Position numbers and translations under genes: made by a program. From JAJECS01 sp965219705 (GTDB lineage: Bacteria > Chloroflexota > UBA11872), in NCBI GenBank assembly GCA_965219705.1, contig OZ244789.1:372001-436000 (forward strand): a DNA stretch of 64,000 nucleotides. Reading direction: 5' to 3'. A model generated the notes under the pieces. It was not told the DNA's origin and did no database searches. It worked only from the letters and a program-made list of their open reading frames with translations. Shown piece after piece: positions 7,530 through 14,018 of the stretch (its first letter is position 1; each line of letters starts with the position of its first letter).

Positions 7530-7553
7530 GGCGACGGCATGGTGTGCGAGTGA
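7530..7553 (+). pseudogene. Remnant of an Excalibur-type C-terminus
   Basis: The eight codons GGC GAC GGC ATG GTG TGC GAG TGA read GDGMVCE-stop, nearly the same as the end of the nuclease (GDGVVCE-stop, 7195-7218), at the DNA level too. No coding sequence of the rest of the domain is seen upstream. It is probably the scar of a duplication or recombination. Confidence 0.3.
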
Positions 7554-7881
7554 TCAAACTTGCCCACTACCGCCACGCCACCGCCTGTACAAGGATGATA
7601 CTTGCCTACTTGATCTATCATGTCTCAAAGTAAGCATAGGTTGCGGGGGTTATTCTCGGAAGTGTCAGAGGAAGCGTGCGGAGGTCGCTCCAATCCGCTG
7701 ATCCGCAGGCAACCCATACGCCGAAACGTTGGCAAACTCTGTGCTTCCGCGCGTGGCGGATCGAGGTCCTAAGCACCACCCTAGAGTGGCCACTGTGGCA
7801 TTGCCGGCGACCGGACGGTGGGCCTCAACAAGCATGGTGTGATGCCAGGACGGCATATCGCCGGGGCGCCGCTCTGCCGGA
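7554..7881. other. Gene-free stretch
   Basis: No convincing coding frame, RNA gene or terminator seen on either strand. Composition is less biased than in the flanking genes. Confidence 0.5.
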
Positions 7882-7948
7882 GCTGGGTGGCTAGCGTTGA
7901 GGGGCTAGCGGCCACCAGGCTGTTTGGGTTCGAGTCCCACCCTCAGCA
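7882..7948 (+). other. tRNA-like sequence lacking a normal anticodon arm
   Basis: Bases 7882-7888 (GCTGGGT) pair with 7941-7947 (CCTCAGC) in six of seven positions and are followed by A and CC, as in an acceptor stem with discriminator. CTAG (7891-7894) pairs with CTAG (7905-7908) around a ten-base loop, like a D-arm. TGGG-TTCGAGT-CCCA (7925-7939) is a standard T-arm. Between the D and T arms only 15 bases remain, enough for GCC-ACCA-GGC but not for a 17-nt anticodon arm plus variable loop. Probably a decayed tRNA or integration-site remnant; a functional anticodon-less RNA is less likely. Confidence 0.35.
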
Positions 7949-8054
7949 CCGCGACACGAGCGCCAAACCTCTCACGACGCCCGATTGCGAGGCACGGGGT
8001 GGGAGGCCGTATGCCACTAACCCGACGCCACTCCGGCCGTAGGCTACTAGCCTT

Positions 8055-8094
8055 GCCCTTCGGAATTTGCTACTTGAGTGGCCAGTCGAAGGGC
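8055..8094. repeat. 8-bp inverted repeat
   Basis: GCCCTTCG (8055-8062) and CGAAGGGC (8087-8094) are perfect reverse complements separated by 24 bases. No run of T follows. Function unknown. Confidence 0.5.
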
Positions 8095-8356
8095 ACGCCC
8101 GCCGCACTGCCGCAAGGCCCTTGCCGATTTCCCGCACGACGAAGGCACGGTCGAGCCATGCAGCAAGCACTGCGCGCCGTCGGCGGTAATGCCCCCCGGA
8201 GCCGCGGGTGTGGTGACACTTGATCCGCAGCCAATAACTACCACGCTGTGGGTTGGCCCCCGAGGCTGGTGAGGGGGCAAGAGGCGTGCGACATCGTGGG
8301 GACATAGCCGCGTCCCGCGGCCGCGACTTTCGCGTTTCTCGACTTCTCGGCGCTGG

Positions 8357-8590
8357 TCACGGGCGGCCGGGCGCGGGCTGGTATTGCGCCCGCCGAAAAG
8401 GGAACACAAACCCGCCGTCCTGCGACAGCCGGAAGAGGTCCAGCTTGTCCAGCGGGCGCCGTGGTGCCAGCAGCCACGGAGTGCCGGGTAGGCCGTCGCA
8501 GGCGGGCGGCAGCGCCGTGTTCCGGTCTACTCCCGGTTTGGGCGCCCATGCGGCGAGCCTGGCCGGCCAGTGGCGGGCCGGTGCGCGCAC
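8357..8590 (-). CDS. Hypothetical protein, possibly a C-terminal fragment
   Basis: 77 aa. The last 50 residues have balanced, protein-like composition (LPGTPWLLAPRRPLDKLDLF, then LSQDGGFVFPFRRAQYQP) and high GC at third positions. The first 20 or so residues are arginine/alanine-rich and doubtful. An overlapping minus-strand frame just upstream (starting MTDAYGDAADYRA) may be the true N-terminus separated by a frameshift. No family recognised. Confidence 0.4.
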   Translation of the reverse strand: MRAPARHWPARLAAWAPKPGVDRNTALPPACDGLPGTPWLLAPRRPLDKLDLFRLSQDGGFVFPFRRAQYQPAPGRP

Positions 8591-8777
8591 GGTAGTCCGC
8601 GGCGTCTCCGTAGGCGTCCGTCATGGCCATGTGCTGCTACTCCGTCGGCAGGGTGCCCCCCCCGCGGCATACTTTTGGGCTACTCCTATGCCACCACGGG
8701 TCGGGTTGGTTCGCGTCCGAATCTCTCGGCCGGCTGCGTCCTCGGATTCGTCCTCCGGGGCAGCTGGCCGAGCTCAA

Positions 8778-9008
8778 TCAGCCCTCGTCGGCAGCCGCTA
8801 GAGCCTCCACACGAGAGCGATCTCGTAGGTCATCAGCCGGACGTCCAGACACCCCCTGCCCGAACCACGCGCCACTCACGTCGTTCGCGACATGGGCTTG
8901 CTGCGTACCCCCTCGGAGCAACACCGGCCCCTCGATGGCGTCGACCACGTCCCCCACAACCACCTGGGCGCGCGGCAACGTGCGGGACGCGGCGGCGCTC
9001 GCCGCCAT
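8778..9008 (-). CDS. Possible protein fragment with an Rrf2-like phrase
   Basis: 76 aa. The segment VVVGDVVDAIEGPVLLRGG resembles the end of Rrf2-type regulators (a V-x-DVV-x-AIEGP phrase), but the preceding winged helix is absent and the following residues do not contain the usual cysteines. The start lies beside a long hairpin. It is probably a remnant or chance similarity; a plus-strand frame ending at 9036 (VRDAAALAAMLIRARARE) competes for the same DNA. Confidence 0.22.
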   Translation of the reverse strand: MAASAAASRTLPRAQVVVGDVVDAIEGPVLLRGGTQQAHVANDVSGAWFGQGVSGRPADDLRDRSRVEALAAADEG

Positions 9009-9012
9009 GCTG

Positions 9013-9034
9013 ATTCGCGCGCGAGCGCGCGAAT
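9013..9034. terminator. Perfect 10-bp-arm hairpin
   Basis: ATTCGCGCGC (9013-9022) and GCGCGCGAAT (9025-9034) are exact reverse complements with a two-base spacer (GA). It lacks a following T tract, so intrinsic termination is uncertain; it might equally be a protein-binding palindrome or cruciform. Confidence 0.45.
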
Positions 9035-9073
9035 AGGATCTTCCAGAAACTGCATAAATTAGTTTCGCTCCGG

Positions 9074-9093
9074 GCCGCCGGCAGACCGGCGGC
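9074..9093. terminator. Second GC-rich hairpin
   Basis: GCCGCCGG (9074-9081) and CCGGCGGC (9086-9093) with a CAGA loop form a strong stem-loop. On the plus strand it is followed by GTGCCGTTCTTGCTCCTT, a weak T-rich tail, so rho-independent termination of plus-strand transcription is plausible. Confidence 0.5.
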
Positions 9094-9126
9094 GTGCCGT
9101 TCTTGCTCCTTACGACCCCTGACCCC

Positions 9127-9285
9127 TCAGCTGTGAAGCGTGACCGTCGTGATGCTCGTGCGTTCAGCCGCGAGCTTGAGGGTCAGCCCCGCCTTGATGC
9201 CTGCAATCACTCGGTCCTTGACCTGCGGCGGGCGTTTCGATGGCCGTCCCACACCCGAGCTAGACGGTCGCGCGGCCCTTGCCAT
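9127..9285 (-). CDS. Small HTH-type protein, C-terminally short
   Basis: 52 aa. The ATG at 9285 has an excellent GGGAGG site six bases upstream. After a basic linker (GVGRPSKRPPQVKDRV), residues about 27-50 look like a helix-turn-helix: IAGIKAGLTLKLAAERTSIT followed by TVTLHS and a stop. Similar HTH segments open phage and plasmid DNA-binding proteins and normally continue with a recognition-helix tail, so the gene is probably truncated at its 3' end. Confidence 0.5.
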   Translation of the reverse strand: MARAARPSSSGVGRPSKRPPQVKDRVIAGIKAGLTLKLAAERTSITTVTLHS

Positions 9286-9362
9286 GCGCGGCCTCCCATT
9301 GCAGCCGCACCCGCACTTGCGCTCGCGGCGCTCCATGCGTGGGGCGGGGCGTGGCGGCCCTG

Positions 9363-9548
9363 GTGAGCGAGCGCGGGATCTCACAGCTTTTGACCGGGCG
9401 CGCCGTGGTGCTCATCGCGACGGGCGCCCGGTATTCGACCCTTCGCCTACGGGTGACGCCTGCGGAGCGCCAAAGACTGGGCGATCTCGCGCGGCGGGCC
9501 GACGTGGGCGTCTCGGAATTCGTGCGGGGCCATGTGCTCCGCGCGTGA
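9363..9548 (+). CDS. Ribbon-helix-helix-like small protein (MobC/CopG-like)
   Basis: 61 aa from a GTG at 9363. The C-terminal part, STLRLRVTPAERQRLGDLAR followed by RADVGVSEFVRGHVL, has the beta strand, helix, turn and helix layout of ribbon-helix-helix DNA-binding proteins such as plasmid mobilisation MobC or CopG-type regulators. Start position is uncertain (an upstream GTG at 9351 is also possible). It lies head-to-head with the small HTH gene, with overlapping 5' regions. The location in a mobile region fits an element-borne regulator. Confidence 0.5.
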   Translation: MSERGISQLLTGRAVVLIATGARYSTLRLRVTPAERQRLGDLARRADVGVSEFVRGHVLRA

Positions 9549-9657
9549 TGGGCGAGGCGCCGGGTGCGTGCTGAAGACCCACGCACCGGCGCGCTCCACC
9601 CTGGCCAGTGATACGACAGGACCGTAAACCGACCATGCGAGCCGTTAGGAGGCTATG

Positions 9658-9738
9658 ATGAAGGATGCCGACGACCGCGGCGCCCTCAGCGGCGTGGCTA
9701 CTGGCATACCCGGATTGATCCGCCAGCGGCCCGGCTGA
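9658..9738 (+). CDS. 26-aa ORF with strong ribosome-binding site; probable truncated gene
   Basis: ATG at 9658 with AGGAGG five bases upstream (a second ATG at 9655 is too close). The peptide ends ..GALSGVATGIPGL and then RQRPG. The G-V-x-TG-x-x-x-L phrase resembles the segment before the P-loop of DnaB/RecA-like ATPases, but no P-loop follows. It may be the start of a replication gene cut off by a frameshift or deletion. Similarity is short and may be coincidental. Confidence 0.3.
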   Translation: MKDADDRGALSGVATGIPGLIRQRPG

Positions 9739-10035
9739 CCGAAGGGCACGCGACCTACGTTAGTCAGGCCCAATCTGCGCGCCGACACGGTCCCAGTTTA
9801 GGTGCCGGATACCACATGGCGGAGATCTGCTGGACGCTGATGTGTTGCGGACTTAGCTAGTCTGCCTGTCCGGCCGATCGATTGGAGATTAGGCCCGTGC
9901 GAGGCTCGCATGACCCACGGTACCGAACCGCTGAGGCCCCAGGATCGAGCAGGCGAAGCGCCGCACACTCCCGACGGACCGCCTCGTAGGCGTGAGATTG
10001 AGATCTCACGGCCCTTTGTGCCACCCGCAAGCAGG
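9739..10035. other. Gene-free stretch
   Basis: No supported gene or structured element seen between the truncated ORF and the 3' end of the AbiE toxin gene. Confidence 0.5.
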
Positions 10036-10935
10036 CTAGGCGCGTTCTCGTGGCGCGGTCCAGTGTTGCGTAACGGGATTCCACATGCCTATCGCCTGAC
10101 CCTGGAGTGCAGGGCCCACCAGAGCGGCAGCGATGCGATACGCCTCGGCAAGCTCCGCCGGAAGACCGAGCGTCCCCGCGAGCACCCGGTACGGCACCGC
10201 CCATTCCGACGGCGGAAACGGCAGTTCAGTTGGCAGTTCGTGGGTGCGGCGCGCTGCGAATGTCCGGCGCAGGGCCGCGCAAAGTTTCGTGCCATCCATC
10301 TCGGACATCCGAGCGATATGCGCCAGGTCGACGAGGTCCTTGACGCGCGTGTTGCGCCGCCCACTTCCGTAGACGCGCGTGTAGGCGTGCACCTTCTCAG
10401 CGATCTGGAGTTCGAGCGGGATGGCGGGAACGCGCGTCCGAGGGATGCCGGCGAAGGCCAGCAGATCGGGACCTTCGATCAGGTCGGGGACGTCCACCAG
10501 GAGTTCGCCGAACGCCACGTCGACCGTGAAGGCGTCGAAGCGCCGACCGGCAAGGTCGGCGGCCACGAGAAATCGACTGCCACGGTTGTGATCCCCCGGA
10601 ATGCGCTGCCGTGAGCGCTCGACGCCAAATCGGAAGTAGTCGCCCACGTCCGCCGAACTCGCGTCGCGCATGTCATGCAGGGCGGCCGCTGCGTCGTCGC
10701 TGCGCTCGAGGTCAACATCGCGTGTCGCGCGACCGCGGGAGCCGAGTCGCAAGTCTATTGCGTAGGCTCCCTTCACCACCCATCGGCCCGGAGCAACCAC
10801 GGCCAAGCGGGCGAGGAAGCGATCGATCGCCACCTGCTTGCGCAGCACGTTGACGGCAATATGACGCTCAGTCGCCCGCAGGTTGAGCCGGTGCTCAAGC
10901 GCGTCGCGGAATGCGGCCGCCGTGGAATACCTCAC
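10036..10935 (-). CDS. abiEii: AbiEii/MenA-type nucleotidyltransferase toxin
   Basis: 299 aa from a GTG at 10935 that overlaps the antitoxin stop by four bases (GTGA). Residues 55-80 hold VVKGAYAIDLRL and RATRDVDLER, the AbiEii/MenA-type nucleotidyltransferase core with the D-x-D of the catalytic site. The EKVHAYTR and RVKDLVDLAHIA motifs later are also typical. AbiEii toxins add nucleotides to tRNA or otherwise modify RNA and are neutralised by AbiEi in type IV toxin-antitoxin or abortive-infection systems. Normal length for the family. The upstream frame open to 11088 is within the antitoxin gene and is not used. Confidence 0.88.
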   Translation of the reverse strand: MRYSTAAAFRDALEHRLNLRATERHIAVNVLRKQVAIDRFLARLAVVAPGRWVVKGAYAIDLRLGSRGRATRDVDLERSDDAAAALHDMRDASSADVGDYFRFGVERSRQRIPGDHNRGSRFLVAADLAGRRFDAFTVDVAFGELLVDVPDLIEGPDLLAFAGIPRTRVPAIPLELQIAEKVHAYTRVYGSGRRNTRVKDLVDLAHIARMSEMDGTKLCAALRRTFAARRTHELPTELPFPPSEWAVPYRVLAGTLGLPAELAEAYRIAAALVGPALQGQAIGMWNPVTQHWTAPRERA

Positions 10936-11552
10936 CGAGTCTCGACCTCCGCAAGGCCCGATTCGACCAGATCGACGACGCGGCGCCCGCGACGGCGCGC
11001 GGACGCTCGCAGGTCCTCGACGGTCGCCATCCCGCGTTCCAGCGCGTCGACGATGGCCGCGACGATCTGGTCGGGTGCCGTGCCCCACGCCGCGGCGTCG
11101 GCAATCGATCGCGCCGGCGCGGTCACACGGAAGCCTTCGCGCTCGACCACCTCGGCGGGTGCCGGCGGATGTCGGGCCGTGTGGACGGTAACCCCCAGTG
11201 GAGCCCGTCGGCTACGGCGATTTCGAGGCACCGTGACATGCACTGTGCGCGGAACCACGTCGGAGAGTTCGAGGAGTTCCAGGGCGCTCTCATGGGAGAC
11301 GACAGCATCCGCCGGGCCTGTGGCCAGACAGGCGGCCTGGATATGCGCCTGCGGGGACGACGGGTAGTCGCGGAAGCGGTAGACGCCCCGGCGCTCGCGG
11401 ATGAACTCGCCCGAGCGCGCATAGTGCACGAGCATGCGGCGGCTGAAGCCCGCCCGGGCGGCCTGCGGGGCCGTGAAGAAGCCGTGCTGCTCCGATGCGG
11501 TCGCGAAGAGGGCCGCGCGGTCCGGCTTGGAAGGGATCGATTGGTCGTCCAT
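10932..11552 (-). CDS. abiEi: AbiEi-type antitoxin / transcriptional regulator
   Basis: 206 aa. The N-terminal winged helix (ATASEQHGFFTAPQAARAGF..RMLVHYARSGEF, wing IRERRGVYRFRDYP) is the AbiEi_4-like DNA-binding domain. The C-terminal domain shows SHESALELLELSDVVPRTVH and FRVTAPARSIADAA, characteristic of the family. AbiEi proteins repress their own promoter by binding inverted repeats. A perfect 17-bp palindrome lies three bases before this start codon. The order antitoxin-toxin with a 4-bp overlap matches type IV AbiE loci. Confidence 0.88.
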   Translation of the reverse strand: MDDQSIPSKPDRAALFATASEQHGFFTAPQAARAGFSRRMLVHYARSGEFIRERRGVYRFRDYPSSPQAHIQAACLATGPADAVVSHESALELLELSDVVPRTVHVTVPRNRRSRRAPLGVTVHTARHPPAPAEVVEREGFRVTAPARSIADAAAWGTAPDQIVAAIVDALERGMATVEDLRASARRRGRRVVDLVESGLAEVETR

Positions 11553-11554
11553 TT

Positions 11555-11571
11555 GTTACATCTAGTGTAAC
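11555..11571. promoter_or_regulatory. Palindromic operator of the AbiE operon
   Basis: GTTACA-TCTAG-TGTAAC is a perfect inverted repeat with 6-bp arms and a 5-bp spacer, ending two bases before the AbiEi ATG. On the coding strand TACACT inside it could be a -10 box, which would put the transcript start almost at the ATG. No ribosome-binding site can fit, so the mRNA may be nearly leaderless. Confidence 0.65.
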
Positions 11572-11661
11572 TAACATGTGACGTGTGTCCCGAGTCCACC
11601 TCCGCTTCTGTGGTTGTCGAGCCGATCGACCGCCAATGGTTCCCGATCTGCGGGTCCTGTA

Positions 11662-11883
11662 TCACCCCATACCCCCGGGCTCGCGTGGGGGAACCTTGCC
11701 ACCGCTCGGCCTTGTCGGGCCCGCGAAGAGGCGCGGGTCTCGGCCGCAACCCGCCACGTCCAGCGCCACCCGGGCACCGTCAGCAAAGACGGCCAGTCCC
11801 TGTCCGCGCTGCAGGCGCTCCAGGGTTTCCGCGTGGGGGTACCGCAGGTCGCGGGCCATGCGGACAAGCCACGCGTCCCGCAC
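11662..11883 (-). CDS. Possible protein fragment
   Basis: 73-aa frame whose first 45 residues look protein-like (RDAWLVRMARDLRYPHAETL, then ERLQRGQGLAVFADGARVAL), after which the composition deteriorates. No ribosome-binding site is clear. It may be a remnant of a gene truncated near the IS insertion. It is the only coding candidate between the AbiE operator and the IS5/IS427 element. Confidence 0.25.
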   Translation of the reverse strand: MRDAWLVRMARDLRYPHAETLERLQRGQGLAVFADGARVALDVAGCGRDPRLFAGPTRPSGGKVPPREPGGMG

Positions 11884-11963
11884 GTGCCGTGGCTGCGCAC
11901 CGTGAGAGCGCGTGGCGACTAGGGCCTGTTCACACTAAACGCTGAATAGCGTATCATGCCGGC

Positions 11964-12371
11964 ATGGAACTCACTCAAGCGCAGTACGAACGGATCGCAC
12001 CCTGCCTGCCGGTGCAACGCGGCAACATCAAGATTTCGAACTTGCAGGTGCTCAACGCCATCCTGTACGTCGCCGAGCATGGCTGTAAGTGGCGCGGATT
12101 GCCGCGTCGGTTTGGCAGATGGCACACCGTCTACACGCGGATGAATCGCTGGTCCAAGAACGGGGTCCTCGATCGGGTATTCGAACACCTGCAGCGCGAA
12201 CAGATCGTGCGCATCAAGCTCGAGGCGGTCTCGCTCGACAGCACCAGCGTCAAGGTTCATCCCGACGGCACGGGGGCGCTAAAAAAAACGGACCCCAGGC
12301 CATCGGCAAGTCCCGTGGCGGCTGGACCACCAAGATTCATATGGTTGCCGCGGATGCTCGCACGGCCATGA
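11964..12371 (+). CDS. IS427-type transposase, ORF A (frame 0)
   Basis: Starts at ATG 11964. The N-terminal DUF4096-like domain (TQAQYERIAPCLPV, NLQVLNAILYVAEHGCKWRG, LPRRFGRWHTVYTRMNRWS) and the first catalytic region SLDSTSVKVHPD are in this frame. The zero frame crosses an A8 tract at 12281-12288 and then degenerates, terminating at 12371. A -1 slip on the tract moves ribosomes into ORF B, giving a full-length transposase of about 252 aa; the zero-frame product may act as a regulator. Confidence 0.88.
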   Translation: MELTQAQYERIAPCLPVQRGNIKISNLQVLNAILYVAEHGCKWRGLPRRFGRWHTVYTRMNRWSKNGVLDRVFEHLQREQIVRIKLEAVSLDSTSVKVHPDGTGALKKTDPRPSASPVAAGPPRFIWLPRMLARP

Positions 12372-12721
12372 CCTTCGCCCTCTCGCCCGGGCAGGCCCAC
12401 GACGCCCCGGAAGGGCGCAAGCTCCTTCACCGCCTCGGGCCGCGGCCTGGGAACCTCGCGGTGGTGATGGACCGGGCCTACCAAGGCAACGAGACGCGCC
12501 AACTGGTCTTGGCGTTGGGGTTTACGCCGGTGGTTCCACCACTCCGGTCGCGGGTCGATCCATGGGCCTACGACAAGGAGCTCTACAAGCGGCGCAATGA
12601 GGTCGAGCGCCTGTTCCGGCGCCTGAAGGGCTTTCGCCGGATCTTCTCGCGCTTCGAGAAGCTCGACGCCCTCTTCCTCGGGTTCATCCTCATCGCCCTC
12701 ATAGTCGATGCGCTGCGTTAG
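12281..12721 (+). CDS. IS427-type transposase, ORF B (-1 frame)
   Basis: Entered by -1 frameshifting at the A8 tract (A-AAA-AAA in zero-frame phase). It contains KSRGGWTTKIHMVAADARTA, the second catalytic Asp in LAVVMDRAYQGNETRQL and the glutamate in KRRNEVERLFRRLKGFRRIF, and ends three bases into the right inverted repeat. It has no start codon of its own at the junction. The fused A+B protein has all three DDE residues. Confidence 0.88.
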   Translation, partial: KKNGPQAIGKSRGGWTTKIHMVAADARTAMTFALSPGQAHDAPEGRKLLHRLGPRPGNLAVVMDRAYQGNETRQLVLALGFTPVVPPLRSRVDPWAYDKELYKRRNEVERLFRRLKGFRRIFSRFEKLDALFLGFILIALIVDALR

Positions 12722-12733
12722 TGTGAACAGGCC

Positions 12734-13762
12734 CTAGTCGAACGTGAACATCACCCGGCCAGCCTCACGCGTATTGGCCAATTCGTACGCACGCTGCGCG
12801 TCGGCCAGCGGAAACCGATGCGTGATGAACGGATCGAAGCTGAGATTGCGCCGGCTCATGTACGCGAGCAGCTCGTCCAGCTCGGGGGGCTCGAATATCC
12901 ACGATCCGATGAGTTTGAGCTGCCGATCGATGAGGATCCAGGCATCAACCTCAAACGCCGGCGCGCCCACGCCGACATAGGCGACCGATCCCAGAGGCGC
13001 GGCCTGGAGGACGGCGTTCGCCCTTGACGTTGGGTTGCCGGAAACCTCGATGGCCTTCAGCAAACCGCCGTCCGAGGCCTCGAGCACCGCCTCGACGGCG
13101 TCTCCGGTCGTCGGGTCGATCGTGACGTCCACGCCAAGCCGCCTGGCAAGCTCGCGCCGCGGCCGCGACGGTTCGGTGCCGATGACGCGCGCGCCGAGCG
13201 ACTTGGCAAGAAGCGCCGCCGCCAGGCCAACCGGTCCCAATCCATAGATGCCCACGGTATCGGTGGCGGAGACGTTCTGCTGGCGCAACGCCGACCACGC
13301 CGTGCCGCCAATACATGCCGCGAGCGCGCCATCTTCAAAGGAGATGTTGTCGGGCAGCCGGTGGCAATGGTGCGCCGGCGCCAGCATGTACTCCGCGTCG
13401 GAGCCATTCACGGTGAGGCCCATGATCCGGCTGTTGCCGCAGTACTGAGGCCGAAGGCTCTTGCATTCTCGGCAGTGACCGCACGCGGCCACGTGATACA
13501 CGGCGACGCGGTCGCCGACTTCGAGCCCCTCCACGCCATCGCCCACCGCATCCACGACACCAGCCGGCTCGTGTCCGGTAACCAGCTTGTTGCGCTCGCC
13601 GATTTCCGCGCGAGTGCTCCGAAAGTGGAAGAGATCGCTGCCGCAAACGCCCGCCCCCATGATCTTGATGCGAACGTCGCCCAGCGGAGGGTTCGGAATG
13701 GGGAACGCATCCACGCTCACGGTGTGGTCGCCGAGCACCCGCACGCCGATCATGGTCGCCAT
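12734..13762 (-). CDS. Zinc-dependent MDR dehydrogenase (threonine/sorbitol-type)
   Basis: 342 aa medium-chain dehydrogenase. The N-terminal GroES-like domain has MGAGVCGSDLFHF and TGHEPAGVV for catalytic zinc, and the structural-zinc lobe CGHCRECKSLRPQYC with four cysteines. The Rossmann fold has GIYGLGPVGLAAALLAKSLG for NAD(P). The substrate is probably a polyol, sugar acid or amino alcohol and cannot be fixed from sequence. The stop codon TAG lies inside the CTAG duplicated by the neighbouring IS insertion, so the protein ends normally at ..MFTFD. It is divergent from a second MDR gene. Confidence 0.88.
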   Translation of the reverse strand: MATMIGVRVLGDHTVSVDAFPIPNPPLGDVRIKIMGAGVCGSDLFHFRSTRAEIGERNKLVTGHEPAGVVDAVGDGVEGLEVGDRVAVYHVAACGHCRECKSLRPQYCGNSRIMGLTVNGSDAEYMLAPAHHCHRLPDNISFEDGALAACIGGTAWSALRQQNVSATDTVGIYGLGPVGLAAALLAKSLGARVIGTEPSRPRRELARRLGVDVTIDPTTGDAVEAVLEASDGGLLKAIEVSGNPTSRANAVLQAAPLGSVAYVGVGAPAFEVDAWILIDRQLKLIGSWIFEPPELDELLAYMSRRNLSFDPFITHRFPLADAQRAYELANTREAGRVMFTFD

Positions 13763-14018
13763 GCCTCACCTCCCTCGATCCACACGCCGCCGAACGTCGA
13801 TGTTCGTGATTACTGTAGCCGGACATCCGCCCCGGCGGTCGCTGGTCGCGGCCGAATCCCAGTTGCGCGAGAATGCCGCGGCGCGATCGGCGAGTGGTGC
13901 TGAACCGGTGGATTCGGTGGCGGGTCACGCGGCGAAACGCCGCCGGCTATCGCGCGGGGCGAGGACGGGCAACGGCGGCCTGACGAGCCGCAGCTCTCGC
14001 GGCCGGGGGAGGGAATCC

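Larger units (their letters stand above)
11923..12733 (+). mobile_element. IS5-family (IS427-type) insertion sequence, complete
   Basis: 811 bp. The termini GGCCTGTTCACACTAA (11923-11938) and its exact reverse complement (12718-12733) form perfect 16-bp inverted repeats. CTAG flanks both sides (11919-11922, 12734-12737). Removing the element and one CTAG restores the palindromic target CGACTAGTCG. Inside are two overlapping transposase frames joined by a run of eight A's. Ends, target duplication and both frames are intact. Confidence 0.95.

Noticed and set aside
8253..8801. A 182-aa plus-strand frame
   Set aside because: Arginine/glycine-rich, no recognisable domain; the opposite strand has a more protein-like frame.
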